This document shows, in pieces, positions 51,062-60,794 of a stretch of DNA of 64,000 bases (positions are counted from its first letter, which is position 1; each line of letters starts with the position of its first letter). This DNA is from Harmothoe impar (lineage: Eukaryota; Annelida; Polychaeta; Phyllodocida; Polynoidae). A program made the position numbers and the translations under genes. The notes under the pieces were generated by a model. That model was not told where the DNA came from. It did not search any database and saw nothing but the letters and a program-made list of their open reading frames with translations. Location of the stretch: assembly GCA_947462335.1 (NCBI GenBank), contig OX381710.1, positions 37,199,204 through 37,263,203 of the forward strand, given 5' to 3'.

Positions 51062-52618
51062 ATGCAGAGACACCAGTCCCTCAGTGACCTATCATCACGG
51101 AGGCACACTAGGAGCCAGGGACCAGCACCAACATCAGGTCTACAACCCAACAGGAGGAAAGGACCAAGCAACAACAAGCACATCACCAAGTCCACCTCCT
51201 GCATCTACAAGGACACAGTAAGACATTCTAAAACAACACTTATAGACACTGTACCTATTATACCTATAGACATAGCTACCCCACCCACCTCTCCCATTCG
51301 TGTTGAACCCACTGTCAACATGGCCGGAGACGATCAGGTAGAGGTAGAAAGACAACGAGAACTAGACGATAGGATATCAAGAAAATTAGATGAACAATTA
51401 GCGGCCCATAAGGCAGAGTTAGAAAGACTCAAATCTGATATCGCAGAATATAGAAACAACAAGTCCATTAGCGACCTGGCTAGCGCCATATCAAAAGCCA
51501 ACAAATACACCATCCGGGAACCAATCAAATTCTCAAAGCCAGACATTAAGATGAGCACCAGAAAATGGTTCACCGACCTAGAACGCTTTGTTAGACTGAA
51601 ATACCCTCAAGAAGATCACCCCATCCATGTCACTTGTGCAGTCTATCTAGCTGGACCAGCGTACGAATGGTACAGTATTCAGCCCACTAGTGTACAAGAC
51701 GATTACGACCTCATAAAGAAGGGGCTTATACACCACTTCAAGGATGTCGAAAACGACATCAAACTATTAACACTGTCCCCATTTGATCCCACCCTACACA
51801 CCATGGAAGAATGGCTAAAGGACGCCAACACCCACTTCCAAAACAAGGGGGTAGACATAGAAGCTGCCATCATCCAGGTAGCCACAGTATTAAACGAGGA
51901 CTACCGAGAGGCGATCAGAGCGGAAAGTCCTACTACATGGGCTTCCCTCTGTAGAGCACTCAGGTGCGCGTACCTCTACAAGAAGACCTCCACACATAAG
52001 GTATCATCCCTATCCAGTAACACCCTAGACCCAGTCATAGCGGCTCAGTTAAGGGAGAAGGACAGGGAGAACGAGAAACTAAGAGACCTTCTTCAGAAAC
52101 AACAGGAAGTTATGGAGACGGAACATACCGTGGCTGCTATGGGGGGTGGTAAACCAAAACCCACCTACCACAAACAAGCAGCTGCACCTACACATCAGTC
52201 TCCACCAGCTGACTTCGCGTTACCACCTAACTATAGGGGGAGGAGAGAGGACTTCGACATCAATTACGTCGACAACATCAGGAAGGCACGCTCAATGGGC
52301 CTCATCCCTCCCACCCATCGATTTAAAGGGGGACCCAAAGACATTATAACCCTTCTTCAAACGGGTTCCCTACCCCCACATCACTTCAAGCTCATCCAGA
52401 GCCAACAACAACAACAACAAAGGTGGCAGCCACAACAGCAATCATGGCAGCCACCACAACAACAACAACAATGGCCACAACAACAACAACAACAACAATG
52501 GCCACAACAACAACAACAACTACAACTTCAACCAACGCCACAAAACCCCACTCCACAGTACACCATGGCACAGCTCGTCAGCATGATGAACGACCTCACC
52601 AAGACGACGGGAAACTAG
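51062..52618 (+). CDS. gag: Gag polyprotein
   Basis: 518 residues. The N-terminus is basic. A capsid-type retrotransposon-gag region occupies roughly residues 165-330 (RKWFTDLERFVRLKYP, YLAGPAYEWYS, FDPTLHTMEEWL, CRALRCAYLY). A charged helix (RELDDRISRKLDEQL) precedes it. The C-terminus is Gln-rich with WPQQQQQ-type repeats (residues ~445-500). I see no CCHC zinc knuckle, as in some gypsy-type Gags. The first ATG (51062) has a weak context and is preceded by a short overlapping upstream ATG frame (51046-51087). An in-frame ATG at 51320 has a much better context (AACATGG) and would give 432 residues. It ends at TAG 52616-52618, directly after a slippery heptamer. Confidence 0.85.
   Translation: MQRHQSLSDLSSRRHTRSQGPAPTSGLQPNRRKGPSNNKHITKSTSCIYKDTVRHSKTTLIDTVPIIPIDIATPPTSPIRVEPTVNMAGDDQVEVERQRELDDRISRKLDEQLAAHKAELERLKSDIAEYRNNKSISDLASAISKANKYTIREPIKFSKPDIKMSTRKWFTDLERFVRLKYPQEDHPIHVTCAVYLAGPAYEWYSIQPTSVQDDYDLIKKGLIHHFKDVENDIKLLTLSPFDPTLHTMEEWLKDANTHFQNKGVDIEAAIIQVATVLNEDYREAIRAESPTTWASLCRALRCAYLYKKTSTHKVSSLSSNTLDPVIAAQLREKDRENEKLRDLLQKQQEVMETEHTVAAMGGGKPKPTYHKQAAAPTHQSPPADFALPPNYRGRREDFDINYVDNIRKARSMGLIPPTHRFKGGPKDIITLLQTGSLPPHHFKLIQSQQQQQQRWQPQQQSWQPPQQQQQWPQQQQQQQWPQQQQQLQLQPTPQNPTPQYTMAQLVSMMNDLTKTTGN
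52609..52615 (+). other. -1 ribosomal frameshift slippery heptamer G GGA AAC
   Basis: In the gag frame the codons are acG GGA AAC tag: a canonical X XXY YYZ heptamer with the stop codon immediately after. A -1 slip continues into the protease/RT frame, which is open here. The heptamer class is well known in retroviral frameshifting. Confidence 0.85.
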
Positions 52619-55600
52619 ATTGTCATCCTATGGATAGGCCTCATCAGGATGACAAAACAGTCCCCAACACAGAAGACACAGCATCGCCCATCGACACCAC
52701 GCCACATGACCCACAGACAATCCACAACGCTGCACCAGTGCGCGGGAGACCTGCCGACGTCCAAGCTACTCTGGAAGTCGTCCCGCCACCACTCCCCGAC
52801 CTACACATGGAAGAAGGTGAGCAGAGTGTTTTGTTTATCAACATGGTCAATGGCAATATAGATCTACAATTCAAAGATACCAACATCCCCAGTCTAGTAG
52901 ACACAGGAGCCACCGTCTCTTGCATGAGAGAGGGTCTAGCCTCCACTCTATCGAAACTAGTTCCTCATGAGTTTTCACGAATCAGGTCCAAAGTTTATCT
53001 TGCCGATGGAGCATTGTGTCACATCAAAAGAGCTATCAAAATCAAATTCAAAATTCAAGGCAAAACATTCAGTCATCAATTTGCAATTCTTCCAAATTGT
53101 TCCTCACCAATCATACTGGGAACAGATTTCCTATCAAAGACTAAAAGCAAAATCAATTACTCGACTGACCCAACTCCAAAATCTCAACCAATCAGGGCAG
53201 TGAGAGCCATTTCGATACCTCCATTTTCCGAAATGGCCATAACAGGCCAAGTCACATGCTACCACTCAGTCAGTCAAATCAATGGTATAACAGACAATTT
53301 TGAAAGATCAGACAAACTTCCAAATTACATCGTACAACGTTCAGTCGTGACACCTGACCAAAGAGACAGACACCCATTGATATTATTGAATATCACATCT
53401 AGAATCTGTAAAATCCAGAAGGGTGAAATCGTAGCCTTATATACAAAAACAGACATAGACAAAGAAAATCATATATTATCGACAGGCTACGACGACACAC
53501 AACCCGAGGAGACAGACATAGACATAGACATAGACAACAACTCTACTATCAGTGACAGTGCATCATCAACAGGGTCAGACAAAACATTCTATGTACCTAC
53601 ACCAACATATTCTGAGTATTCTGATTCTGACATGGATCAATCCATGTCAGACGACGAAGATCATATAAATATGGTGCAAGAGACGACAGGTCACGACGAA
53701 CAGGACATAGACAAAGACATGTACATAGGGAAGGACATAGACATAGAACCAGAAAAAGAAAAATCACACGTCTTCCAAAAACCAGACTGCCTCACAGAAG
53801 ATCAATTCATAACATTTTGCCAATTAATTGAAGAATACGACGACATATTCGTGGGAAAAGATAATATGATTGGAAGAACCCATCTGTACACCCATAAAAT
53901 CAACCTGATCCCAGACGCCAAACCCTTACAGTTTTACCCATTCAGAATGGCCCCGCACAAAGCTGAACGACTTGAAATTGAATGTCAGAAGCAGGACATT
54001 CTGGAGGAAACCAAAACGGGTCCCTGGTCATCCAGAAGTTTTCTTGTAGAGAAAAAGAACGGGCAGGGTTACAGATTAGTGACAGATCTAAGATACGTGA
54101 ATTCCCAATCCATCAACCAAGCACTTACATCACCACGGGCAGACGACAGCCTAGAAATGATTGGTGAGATGAGACCTGCCGTGTTCTCTAAAATAGATGC
54201 CCAACAAGGGTACTTCCAGATACCAATTAGAGAGGACGACAGGGACATCACAGCCTTTCTCACTAGAACCAAAAAGTATAGATACAAGACCATGCCCATG
54301 GGACTCGCCAGCAGTGCTCAGGCTTTCCAATCTGTAGTCAACTTGATCCTACAGAACCTGCAGTACAAATGTGCAATCCCATATTTAGACGACATCTTGT
54401 GTTTATCACCATCCATAGACCAACATTTCATCGATTTAAGAAACATATTCGAAGCACTAAGAAATGGCAAACTAAAGTTGAAGAAAACCAAGTGCGAATT
54501 CTTCCTAGAGGAACTAGACTTCCTAGGAATGAAAGTCACCACCGACGGTATCAAACCATCTCCAGACAAAGTCCACAAGATCCAGACATTCCCCACACCG
54601 AAGACCACAAAAGAGGTGCGGTCATTCACTGGACTCGCCCAATTCTATAGAAAATTCATCAAAGGGTTCAGTGAAATTGGTCGACCTCTATTCAACCTAC
54701 TCAAAAATGGGAACAAATTTGTTTGGACAAAAGAATGTGAGACTGCATTTCAGACCCTGAAGGACTCTATATGCAATGACGTCATCTTGCTGTACCCAGA
54801 CTACAACAAACAGTTCCATCTTACAACAGATGCATCTGGTACAGCCCTGGGAGCTACTCTTTCCCAGGAGAAAGACGGCGTTCTACGACCAGTAGCCTTT
54901 GCGGGCAGAGCACTCCATGACCACGAAAGGAATTATGGTGCCACCCAAAGAGAACTATTGGGAGTAGTATTTGCAATAGAGTACTTCAGACATTACCTAG
55001 AAGGAAGACCATTCGAGTTATATACTGACCACCAAGCCCTCATCCACATGTTGACAAAATCAGATAACAAAAACATGTGGGCAAGGTGGGCACTCAAAAT
55101 TCAACAATTTCAATTCAATATCAGACACATAAGAGGCAAATTAAATATACCATCAGACGTTATGTCAAGACGAGACTACCCACTAGACAAGACACCAATG
55201 ACAGATCCTCCACCAAAACCCAAAGCCATAAGGGTGCAACATAGAATTATGTTTGAGGACGACATACACACACAGAAATTCAAAGAAGACGAACCACCAT
55301 TGACGCTACCAAAACGACTACCCAAATCAATTCTGAAGAGAAACTCCACCCATCACTTCTATTGTGAATGTATGGAGGAAAACACAGAAGACATAGAAGA
55401 AGTAAAACGATTTACCCCCAACCTCAGAGCAAATCCTGACATCCCAAGTACCAAATTACATCATTTTGGGCTTCCACAAACAGAATACAAGGGACTGTTA
55501 GCAGCCATAGTAGCCTCGGTACAACAGGAAGTGGATTCAGCTGCACGACCGGTACCAGGCCACGCCCCACAGCAGCTGACAGTACCCTCTACATCCCTAG

Positions 55601-55806
55601 AAGCCCTATCATCATTCATAGAAGAAACCCAGACAGAAAATATAGAACAGGTTGCGGCGACCCGACCGGTCCCAGGCCACACCCCGGCACCGCAACCTAA
55701 GAAAACCACAGATAAACCAAAACCAAAGAAGAAAAATGAGAAGCCTAGAAGAGATGCCACAGACATGGCAAAACACTTGGCCAATCAGACTAATCATCTG
55801 ATTTAA
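52615..55806 (+). CDS. pol: Pol part 1: protease, reverse transcriptase, RNase H
   Basis: Read by -1 frameshift from gag. The frame is open from upstream but has no ATG of its own before the protease. Aspartic protease LVDTGA (Asp codon at 52900), with flap-side ILGTDF. RT shows FSKIDAQQGY (first Asp at 54196) and YLDD at 54382-54393; YLDD instead of YVDD is a permitted variant. RNase H starts TTDASG (Asp at 54829), with ERNY and TDHQAL. The C-terminal 200 residues form a Pro/Lys-rich linker with the repeated motif RPVPGHAP/RPVPGHTP. It ends at TAA 55804-55806, in the same frame as the integrase that follows. A long Asp/Ser-rich region separates protease from RT. Confidence 0.9.
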   Translation, partial: LDCHPMDRPHQDDKTVPNTEDTASPIDTTPHDPQTIHNAAPVRGRPADVQATLEVVPPPLPDLHMEEGEQSVLFINMVNGNIDLQFKDTNIPSLVDTGATVSCMREGLASTLSKLVPHEFSRIRSKVYLADGALCHIKRAIKIKFKIQGKTFSHQFAILPNCSSPIILGTDFLSKTKSKINYSTDPTPKSQPIRAVRAISIPPFSEMAITGQVTCYHSVSQINGITDNFERSDKLPNYIVQRSVVTPDQRDRHPLILLNITSRICKIQKGEIVALYTKTDIDKENHILSTGYDDTQPEETDIDIDIDNNSTISDSASSTGSDKTFYVPTPTYSEYSDSDMDQSMSDDEDHINMVQETTGHDEQDIDKDMYIGKDIDIEPEKEKSHVFQKPDCLTEDQFITFCQLIEEYDDIFVGKDNMIGRTHLYTHKINLIPDAKPLQFYPFRMAPHKAERLEIECQKQDILEETKTGPWSSRSFLVEKKNGQGYRLVTDLRYVNSQSINQALTSPRADDSLEMIGEMRPAVFSKIDAQQGYFQIPIREDDRDITAFLTRTKKYRYKTMPMGLASSAQAFQSVVNLILQNLQYKCAIPYLDDILCLSPSIDQHFIDLRNIFEALRNGKLKLKKTKCEFFLEELDFLGMKVTTDGIKPSPDKVHKIQTFPTPKTTKEVRSFTGLAQFYRKFIKGFSEIGRPLFNLLKNGNKFVWTKECETAFQTLKDSICNDVILLYPDYNKQFHLTTDASGTALGATLSQEKDGVLRPVAFAGRALHDHERNYGATQRELLGVVFAIEYFRHYLEGRPFELYTDHQALIHMLTKSDNKNMWARWALKIQQFQFNIRHIRGKLNIPSDVMSRRDYPLDKTPMTDPPPKPKAIRVQHRIMFEDDIHTQKFKEDEPPLTLPKRLPKSILKRNSTHHFYCECMEENTEDIEEVKRFTPNLRANPDIPSTKLHHFGLPQTEYKGLLAAIVASVQQEVDSAARPVPGHAPQQLTVPSTSLEALSSFIEETQTENIEQVAATRPVPGHTPAPQPKKTTDKPKPKKKNEKPRRDATDMAKHLANQTNHLI
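52620..52655 (+). other. stem-loop downstream of the slippery site
   Basis: TTGTCATCCT (52620-52629) and AGGATGACAA (52646-52655) form a perfect 10-bp stem with a 16-nt loop that contains the self-complementary AGGCCT. The spacer to the heptamer is only 4 nt. A stimulatory role is inferred. Confidence 0.75.
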
Positions 55807-57309
55807 ATGATAGAGAGCCTCTCCGACCCACAGATCTCCATACTCAACCTCAAAAGAGAACAAAGATATAATCTACACACGAAAGCTATCATCACGTATT
55901 TAGAGAACGGGCAGGTACCCAACGACAAAAACAAGAAGGAAACGGAGCAATTTATCAAGATAGCTGATGACCACATCATGCTGAATGATATTTTGGTCCA
56001 CATAAACACGGTACTATGGAAGAAACACAAGGAGTTCTCATTCCAACCCGTCATCCCAGATGACATGAGACTTCCCATCTTGAAGCTTTTCCACGACCTA
56101 CCAATGGCAGGCCACGCTGGCGCACAAAGGATGCTGTCGACCATGCTTCCCAAAGTATATTGGAAGAGCATGGCGGCCGACGTCCAGAAATTCACAGCGA
56201 CCTGCCACGTCTGTTTGAAAGCCAAAAAGATGAACCTAACCAACAACCTGCCAATGACGGCCCATAGTACCCCTTCTTACCCATTCCAGTTTGTCCACAT
56301 AGATGCCATAGGCCCACTACCACCAACACCAGGAAAGAATGTATACATTCAGGTAGTGGTCGACAGGTTCTCTAAATTCTGCATAGCCTACCCTACTACA
56401 TCATTAGACGCGGAAACAACTACCGCAGAATTCATAGAGAAGGTTGTTCTGGCCGAGGGTATACCAACATACCTCCAGTCAGACAATGGAACGTCATATA
56501 AAAATTCAAAATTCAGAAACATGACATCTTCCCTCAACATAAAACATGTCTTCAGCTCGGCCTATAGACCAAAATCGAACGGCCAGGCTGAGAGATATGT
56601 GAAGACGCTGTCTGAAGGCATACGGGCCTACTGTGAGGAACACCAGGACACATGGGATGTATTCCTACCACACCTCGTGTTCTCCATCAACAACACAGAG
56701 TCCGCCACCACTGCCTTCACACCGTTCTTCATTATGAAAGGAAGGAACCCAAACACCATAATAGACAACAAACTCAATCAGGAAGAAGAGAAAAGTCTAA
56801 ATCTCCACATCATCGACAAATTAAAGAAAATAGACTACACATACAATCAGGTCATTGAGAACATCGAAAAGAGGACAGAACAAATGAGACAACAACACGA
56901 CAAAAAGGCAAAACCTACAAAGGTGCAGAAAGAATCACTAGTGTATGTCAAGGTACCCCGACTGATGGATAGAACAAAATGTTTGAAACTTCAGAAGGTG
57001 TACTCTGGTCCATACATAGTGTGCAAATTCGTCTCAAAAACATCTGTCCTCCTCAAATCCGTCATCACAATGAAAACAATGAAAAACCCAGTCCACGTAG
57101 ATAGACTGAAACTTGTACGTCACGTGAGAAACAATGACTTCATACACAGACTCATTGACCCGAACGACGACCTCATAACCAAACTATGGAAGAAAGACGG
57201 AGATTCATATAAAGCGAGACCAGCGCTACTACAAACCAAAAATATATATAAAGCAAAGCCGGCCCACTCCAAGGTCAAGAGGAGGACACCGGTAGGACTA
57301 AAACCATAA
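55807..57309 (+). CDS. pol: Pol part 2: integrase
   Basis: 500 residues, starting at an ATG that directly abuts the TAA of the RT/RNase H frame; both are in frame 1. The HHCC zinc domain (GHAG ... CHVCLKAKK) is intact. The DDE catalytic core is complete: Asp166 (HIDAIGP), Asp226 (SDNGT) and Glu262 (GQAERY) with 35 residues between the last two. A GPY/F-type motif (SGPYIVCKF) lies near the C-terminus. In related elements the integrase is fused to RT/RNase H, so the stop is unusual. Either it is bypassed or re-initiated, or it is a recent lesion. Confidence 0.9.
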   Translation: MIESLSDPQISILNLKREQRYNLHTKAIITYLENGQVPNDKNKKETEQFIKIADDHIMLNDILVHINTVLWKKHKEFSFQPVIPDDMRLPILKLFHDLPMAGHAGAQRMLSTMLPKVYWKSMAADVQKFTATCHVCLKAKKMNLTNNLPMTAHSTPSYPFQFVHIDAIGPLPPTPGKNVYIQVVVDRFSKFCIAYPTTSLDAETTTAEFIEKVVLAEGIPTYLQSDNGTSYKNSKFRNMTSSLNIKHVFSSAYRPKSNGQAERYVKTLSEGIRAYCEEHQDTWDVFLPHLVFSINNTESATTAFTPFFIMKGRNPNTIIDNKLNQEEEKSLNLHIIDKLKKIDYTYNQVIENIEKRTEQMRQQHDKKAKPTKVQKESLVYVKVPRLMDRTKCLKLQKVYSGPYIVCKFVSKTSVLLKSVITMKTMKNPVHVDRLKLVRHVRNNDFIHRLIDPNDDLITKLWKKDGDSYKARPALLQTKNIYKAKPAHSKVKRRTPVGLKP

Positions 57310-58079
57310 TATAAACTATAGAATATATAAGAGGAAAAGAGTTATCACCTATATTACATAAACAACAAAAAAACTCACTATATTATCGCTACTATCACAA
57401 AGAGACACCAACCGTCATATATTATCGACTTTATTACCAAAAAGATCAACACTGACTTCTACGACTCCTATTATCACTACTACTATTATAATGATTCACA
57501 AAGAATCACGACTTACACACCGATCATCAAAAGAAATACTGGAAATACAGTATTTATCACCATAAAGCGCACAAGCTTCATCAATTATTACTATTATTAT
57601 TATTATCCATCTATACCCATTTCACCACACAAGTAAGTGGCAGGGCGACTCCATATTATTGCTGCTCCTTTAACAAACTGACACTTCAAATAGAACTATT
57701 ATCAACATGTCAAAATCCGACATGAAAGGACAGTTTGCGCACTCTTATTAACCCCCCCCCCCATAGACCAGTGGAAAAGCCTTGTATGCGGGTGGCCACC
57801 CACATGCATTGCAGGTGTCAACAACACCAGGAGGATGACCGCAATCTGAGCCCTGGATGGCGCCACCACTGGAGCGCGCAAACAAAAGCTCCACTTATGG
57901 GAGTGTGATAACGACCAACATGGCAGGGTGACATAGCCACCACCCTGTACCCAGACCAAAGGGTATAAGTTCCCACACATCCCTCCATCTTTCCACAGTC
58001 ACCCAGTGACCACACCCCTACACACATCGATTCAGTCAGGAGCAGCCCACAGTTAATTTGGTAGATCCCCGCCAGTACT
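57310..58079 (+). other. pol-env spacer with candidate splice acceptor
   Basis: 770 bp without a credible frame. At 57978-57998 a pyrimidine-rich stretch ends in tttccacAG, a good acceptor for a spliced env mRNA, as in gypsy. GGGTATAAG just upstream (57960s) could also be a TATA-like site. The 5' splice donor was not identified. Confidence 0.45.
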
Positions 58080-60794
58080 GTGCACTTACACTCATCCTTC
58101 ACCAACTATCGACTATCAACTATTACTACTACAAACGATCGACTACTACTATTATTACTATCAAATCCCAACAACTCGGGAATCATGAGGTATACACTCT
58201 ACCTCCTACTAATCATCACACACATCATTTACACGGCAGCACAACCAATAGTGAGGCAAAATATCGGCCTCATCTATGAACAGCTGCCGGGACAAATCAT
58301 CACTGGTCATGACCTACACGAGGTCATACTGGCCATCCCCTACAACATCCCAATGGCTCCTCGTCCGAAGCCACTCATTCACAACACCATCAGGACTCTT
58401 CAACTGACTTCACTAGGACCCCATGACAGCCATGACGCTAAGATGTTACAACAAGCTGCCGACCTCGACCGACTTCTACAAAACGTAGATATTAACATTA
58501 TTAAGACTTTAAAGAACATTGCACACTTCCTCTCGGATCCTATTACCAACAGGCCAAAGAGAGCTATCCTAGGATTCTTAGGGGAGCTTTTTAAATCAAT
58601 CTTTGGCCTGGCAACCACTAGAGACATGGATTCTATCATCAACGTCATACATCACCTAGATGCTAGAATTGGTACACTGGCCGACGTCAATGTTAAAACT
58701 GCACAAGGATTACATGATGTCACCCAGCAACACCAGCAGTTTCTAGACACTTATATAAAACAACAGGACGTTGTACAGGAATCCCTACTCAATATTACCG
58801 AATCCATAGACTCGTGGTCTGATGATTTCTCCACAACCCTAACCTCCATCCAAGCCGACCAGGATCGTAGGATTACCCAGTCAGCCATCATATCGGCTCA
58901 GGTAATTGTCCTAATGACCAGGATCGCCTACCAACAAGGGTTATACAAGGTGGAAAATTCTCTCAGATTATTGTCCACTGGAATATTAGCACCGGATATG
59001 ATCCAACCCACAGAACTAGCCCTCAAGCTAGCCACCTTAGATACACAACTCAAAATTAGGAATCCAGGATCCGAGGTAACTATTATTGACACCGCATATT
59101 ACTATTCACAACCAGTTGCACTATACACCTATTCAAAAACTCACTTATACATTCATATTAATGTTATCATTTCTGCCACAGACGCAGCATTTAACTTATA
59201 TCAAGTAATTACAACTCATGTCCCCATTAACACCGAAAATACGACAAGTTCTGGATCTACCCTATTACACACTGACAAAACTTTCCTCGCTGTCAACGAG
59301 GCAGAGACATTGTACTTAGAGATGACAAACGCAGATCTGCTTACGTGCCAAGGCTCGATACTGAAAGTATGCGCTAGGACCATGCCTAGAATACACAGTG
59401 ACCAGCCAACCTGCCTCATGGCGGCCTTTAAAGGTAACCAGGCAGACATAGCCAGACTCTGCACATTTCAAGTACACCCTCTGAGACCCATACAAACCCG
59501 TGCTATAGCTATTGGTAAAGACAAATATTTAGTAACTACTAACAGGGAGTACTACCACGTCATCTGCCAGCACATGACACCAACTACTAAGAAAGCTTCG
59601 GCCTACGCAGTTATTGGTGTCCCATGTATGTGCCACTTACAGTTTGACTCATTGTACCTCCCAAACACCAAAATTCCTTGTAACGAATCTTCTTCAACAC
59701 ATTTTCTAATGCACGCGGCCAATACACCCATACTACTCGCACTCACAAACAATCTCAACATCACAGCATCATCACTACACCACGATCCAATACACATACC
59801 ACATCTACATACACAAGCTATCATCAAATCTATGACAAACATCAGCAAGTTGTCATCAGACATTACATTAGACCTGGAACCCTTCACCAGGAATATCTTA
59901 ATAGAAGCCACCAACGCAGCAGACATCTTAGACCAACCCATCCAGGACACACCCATACGGGAGAACATAGCTAGCTTCTTCGCTAGCCCCGTATGGAACT
60001 ATATAGTACCAGTCACTTGCATTCTAAACGCTGTAGGATTCTTCTACTTATTATATGTATCCAAAGGAAAAGCACTATTCGCGACCATCCCAAACGTTAG
60101 TGCTCGACCCAACAACATTTCTTGGAAATTTATTAACCCCATCCCCCAGAGTGAAACCAAAGAAAACCACACCATCAATCTAGATCAATACGTTGATGCC
60201 CATAACATTTTTACCCTGATATTTGTAGCTTTAATCGTATACGCTATTATCAAAACCATCTTCAAGTGTAAAAACAAGATTACACGTCACTTTGGAATGA
60301 CAAACTCTGGACACAAAACCAATCCTACTATTACGCTCAAAATTTACCAAGGACACGTCAATCACACCATCCCACTGCTATCCCTACCCTACGAACGTGA
60401 CTCTATTGTTAATGATTTCATACCAACCCTGACGGCCATCTCAGCCCTGTCATGCCCATACCCACGCATAAACATGACATGGAACGGCCCCATATCATTC
60501 AACATCAACGGAAAACAGAAGTCATACTATCTACCCAACCACGTCATACTACCCCTAGCGGCACGGTTTTCTATCATACCGGCCCTGAAAGACGACACCA
60601 CCACCACAGGATTAACCCTTAAGACAATTGAAATGACTACATCCCTACATCCGACTGAAATCCAAGACAACATTGACATTGACCCCGATGGTGACAACAC
60701 TACGTCACTTATCAAAAACCCAAAAGACATGACCACTACCGAACTATTGACAGCCATTGTTATGAAAAAGAGTGAGACAGGAAATGAAACATAA
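58080..60794 (+). CDS. env: Envelope fusion glycoprotein, gypsy/baculovirus-F type
   Basis: 904 codons from the first ATG. The better start is the in-frame ATG at 58185 (residue 36), which opens directly into a signal peptide (MRYTLYLLLIITHIIY), leaving 869 residues. Furin-type site RPKR at residues 158-161 is followed at once by a hydrophobic fusion-peptide-like segment (AILGFLGELF...). Heptad-rich and Gln/Ser-rich helices follow (about residues 195-280). Next comes the family hallmark LLSTGILAPDMIQPTELALKL, where F proteins have LxxGKLxPxLxxP-like text. Two hydrophobic segments lie at about 642-660 and 710-731, then about 170 more residues containing CPYPRINMTWNG and ending in a Thr/Asp-rich tail. 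Baculovirus F normally has a single C-terminal membrane anchor and a short tail. Class-I fusion function is inferred from family resemblance. Confidence 0.85.
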   Translation: MHLHSSFTNYRLSTITTTNDRLLLLLLSNPNNSGIMRYTLYLLLIITHIIYTAAQPIVRQNIGLIYEQLPGQIITGHDLHEVILAIPYNIPMAPRPKPLIHNTIRTLQLTSLGPHDSHDAKMLQQAADLDRLLQNVDINIIKTLKNIAHFLSDPITNRPKRAILGFLGELFKSIFGLATTRDMDSIINVIHHLDARIGTLADVNVKTAQGLHDVTQQHQQFLDTYIKQQDVVQESLLNITESIDSWSDDFSTTLTSIQADQDRRITQSAIISAQVIVLMTRIAYQQGLYKVENSLRLLSTGILAPDMIQPTELALKLATLDTQLKIRNPGSEVTIIDTAYYYSQPVALYTYSKTHLYIHINVIISATDAAFNLYQVITTHVPINTENTTSSGSTLLHTDKTFLAVNEAETLYLEMTNADLLTCQGSILKVCARTMPRIHSDQPTCLMAAFKGNQADIARLCTFQVHPLRPIQTRAIAIGKDKYLVTTNREYYHVICQHMTPTTKKASAYAVIGVPCMCHLQFDSLYLPNTKIPCNESSSTHFLMHAANTPILLALTNNLNITASSLHHDPIHIPHLHTQAIIKSMTNISKLSSDITLDLEPFTRNILIEATNAADILDQPIQDTPIRENIASFFASPVWNYIVPVTCILNAVGFFYLLYVSKGKALFATIPNVSARPNNISWKFINPIPQSETKENHTINLDQYVDAHNIFTLIFVALIVYAIIKTIFKCKNKITRHFGMTNSGHKTNPTITLKIYQGHVNHTIPLLSLPYERDSIVNDFIPTLTAISALSCPYPRINMTWNGPISFNINGKQKSYYLPNHVILPLAARFSIIPALKDDTTTTGLTLKTIEMTTSLHPTEIQDNIDIDPDGDNTTSLIKNPKDMTTTELLTAIVMKKSETGNET

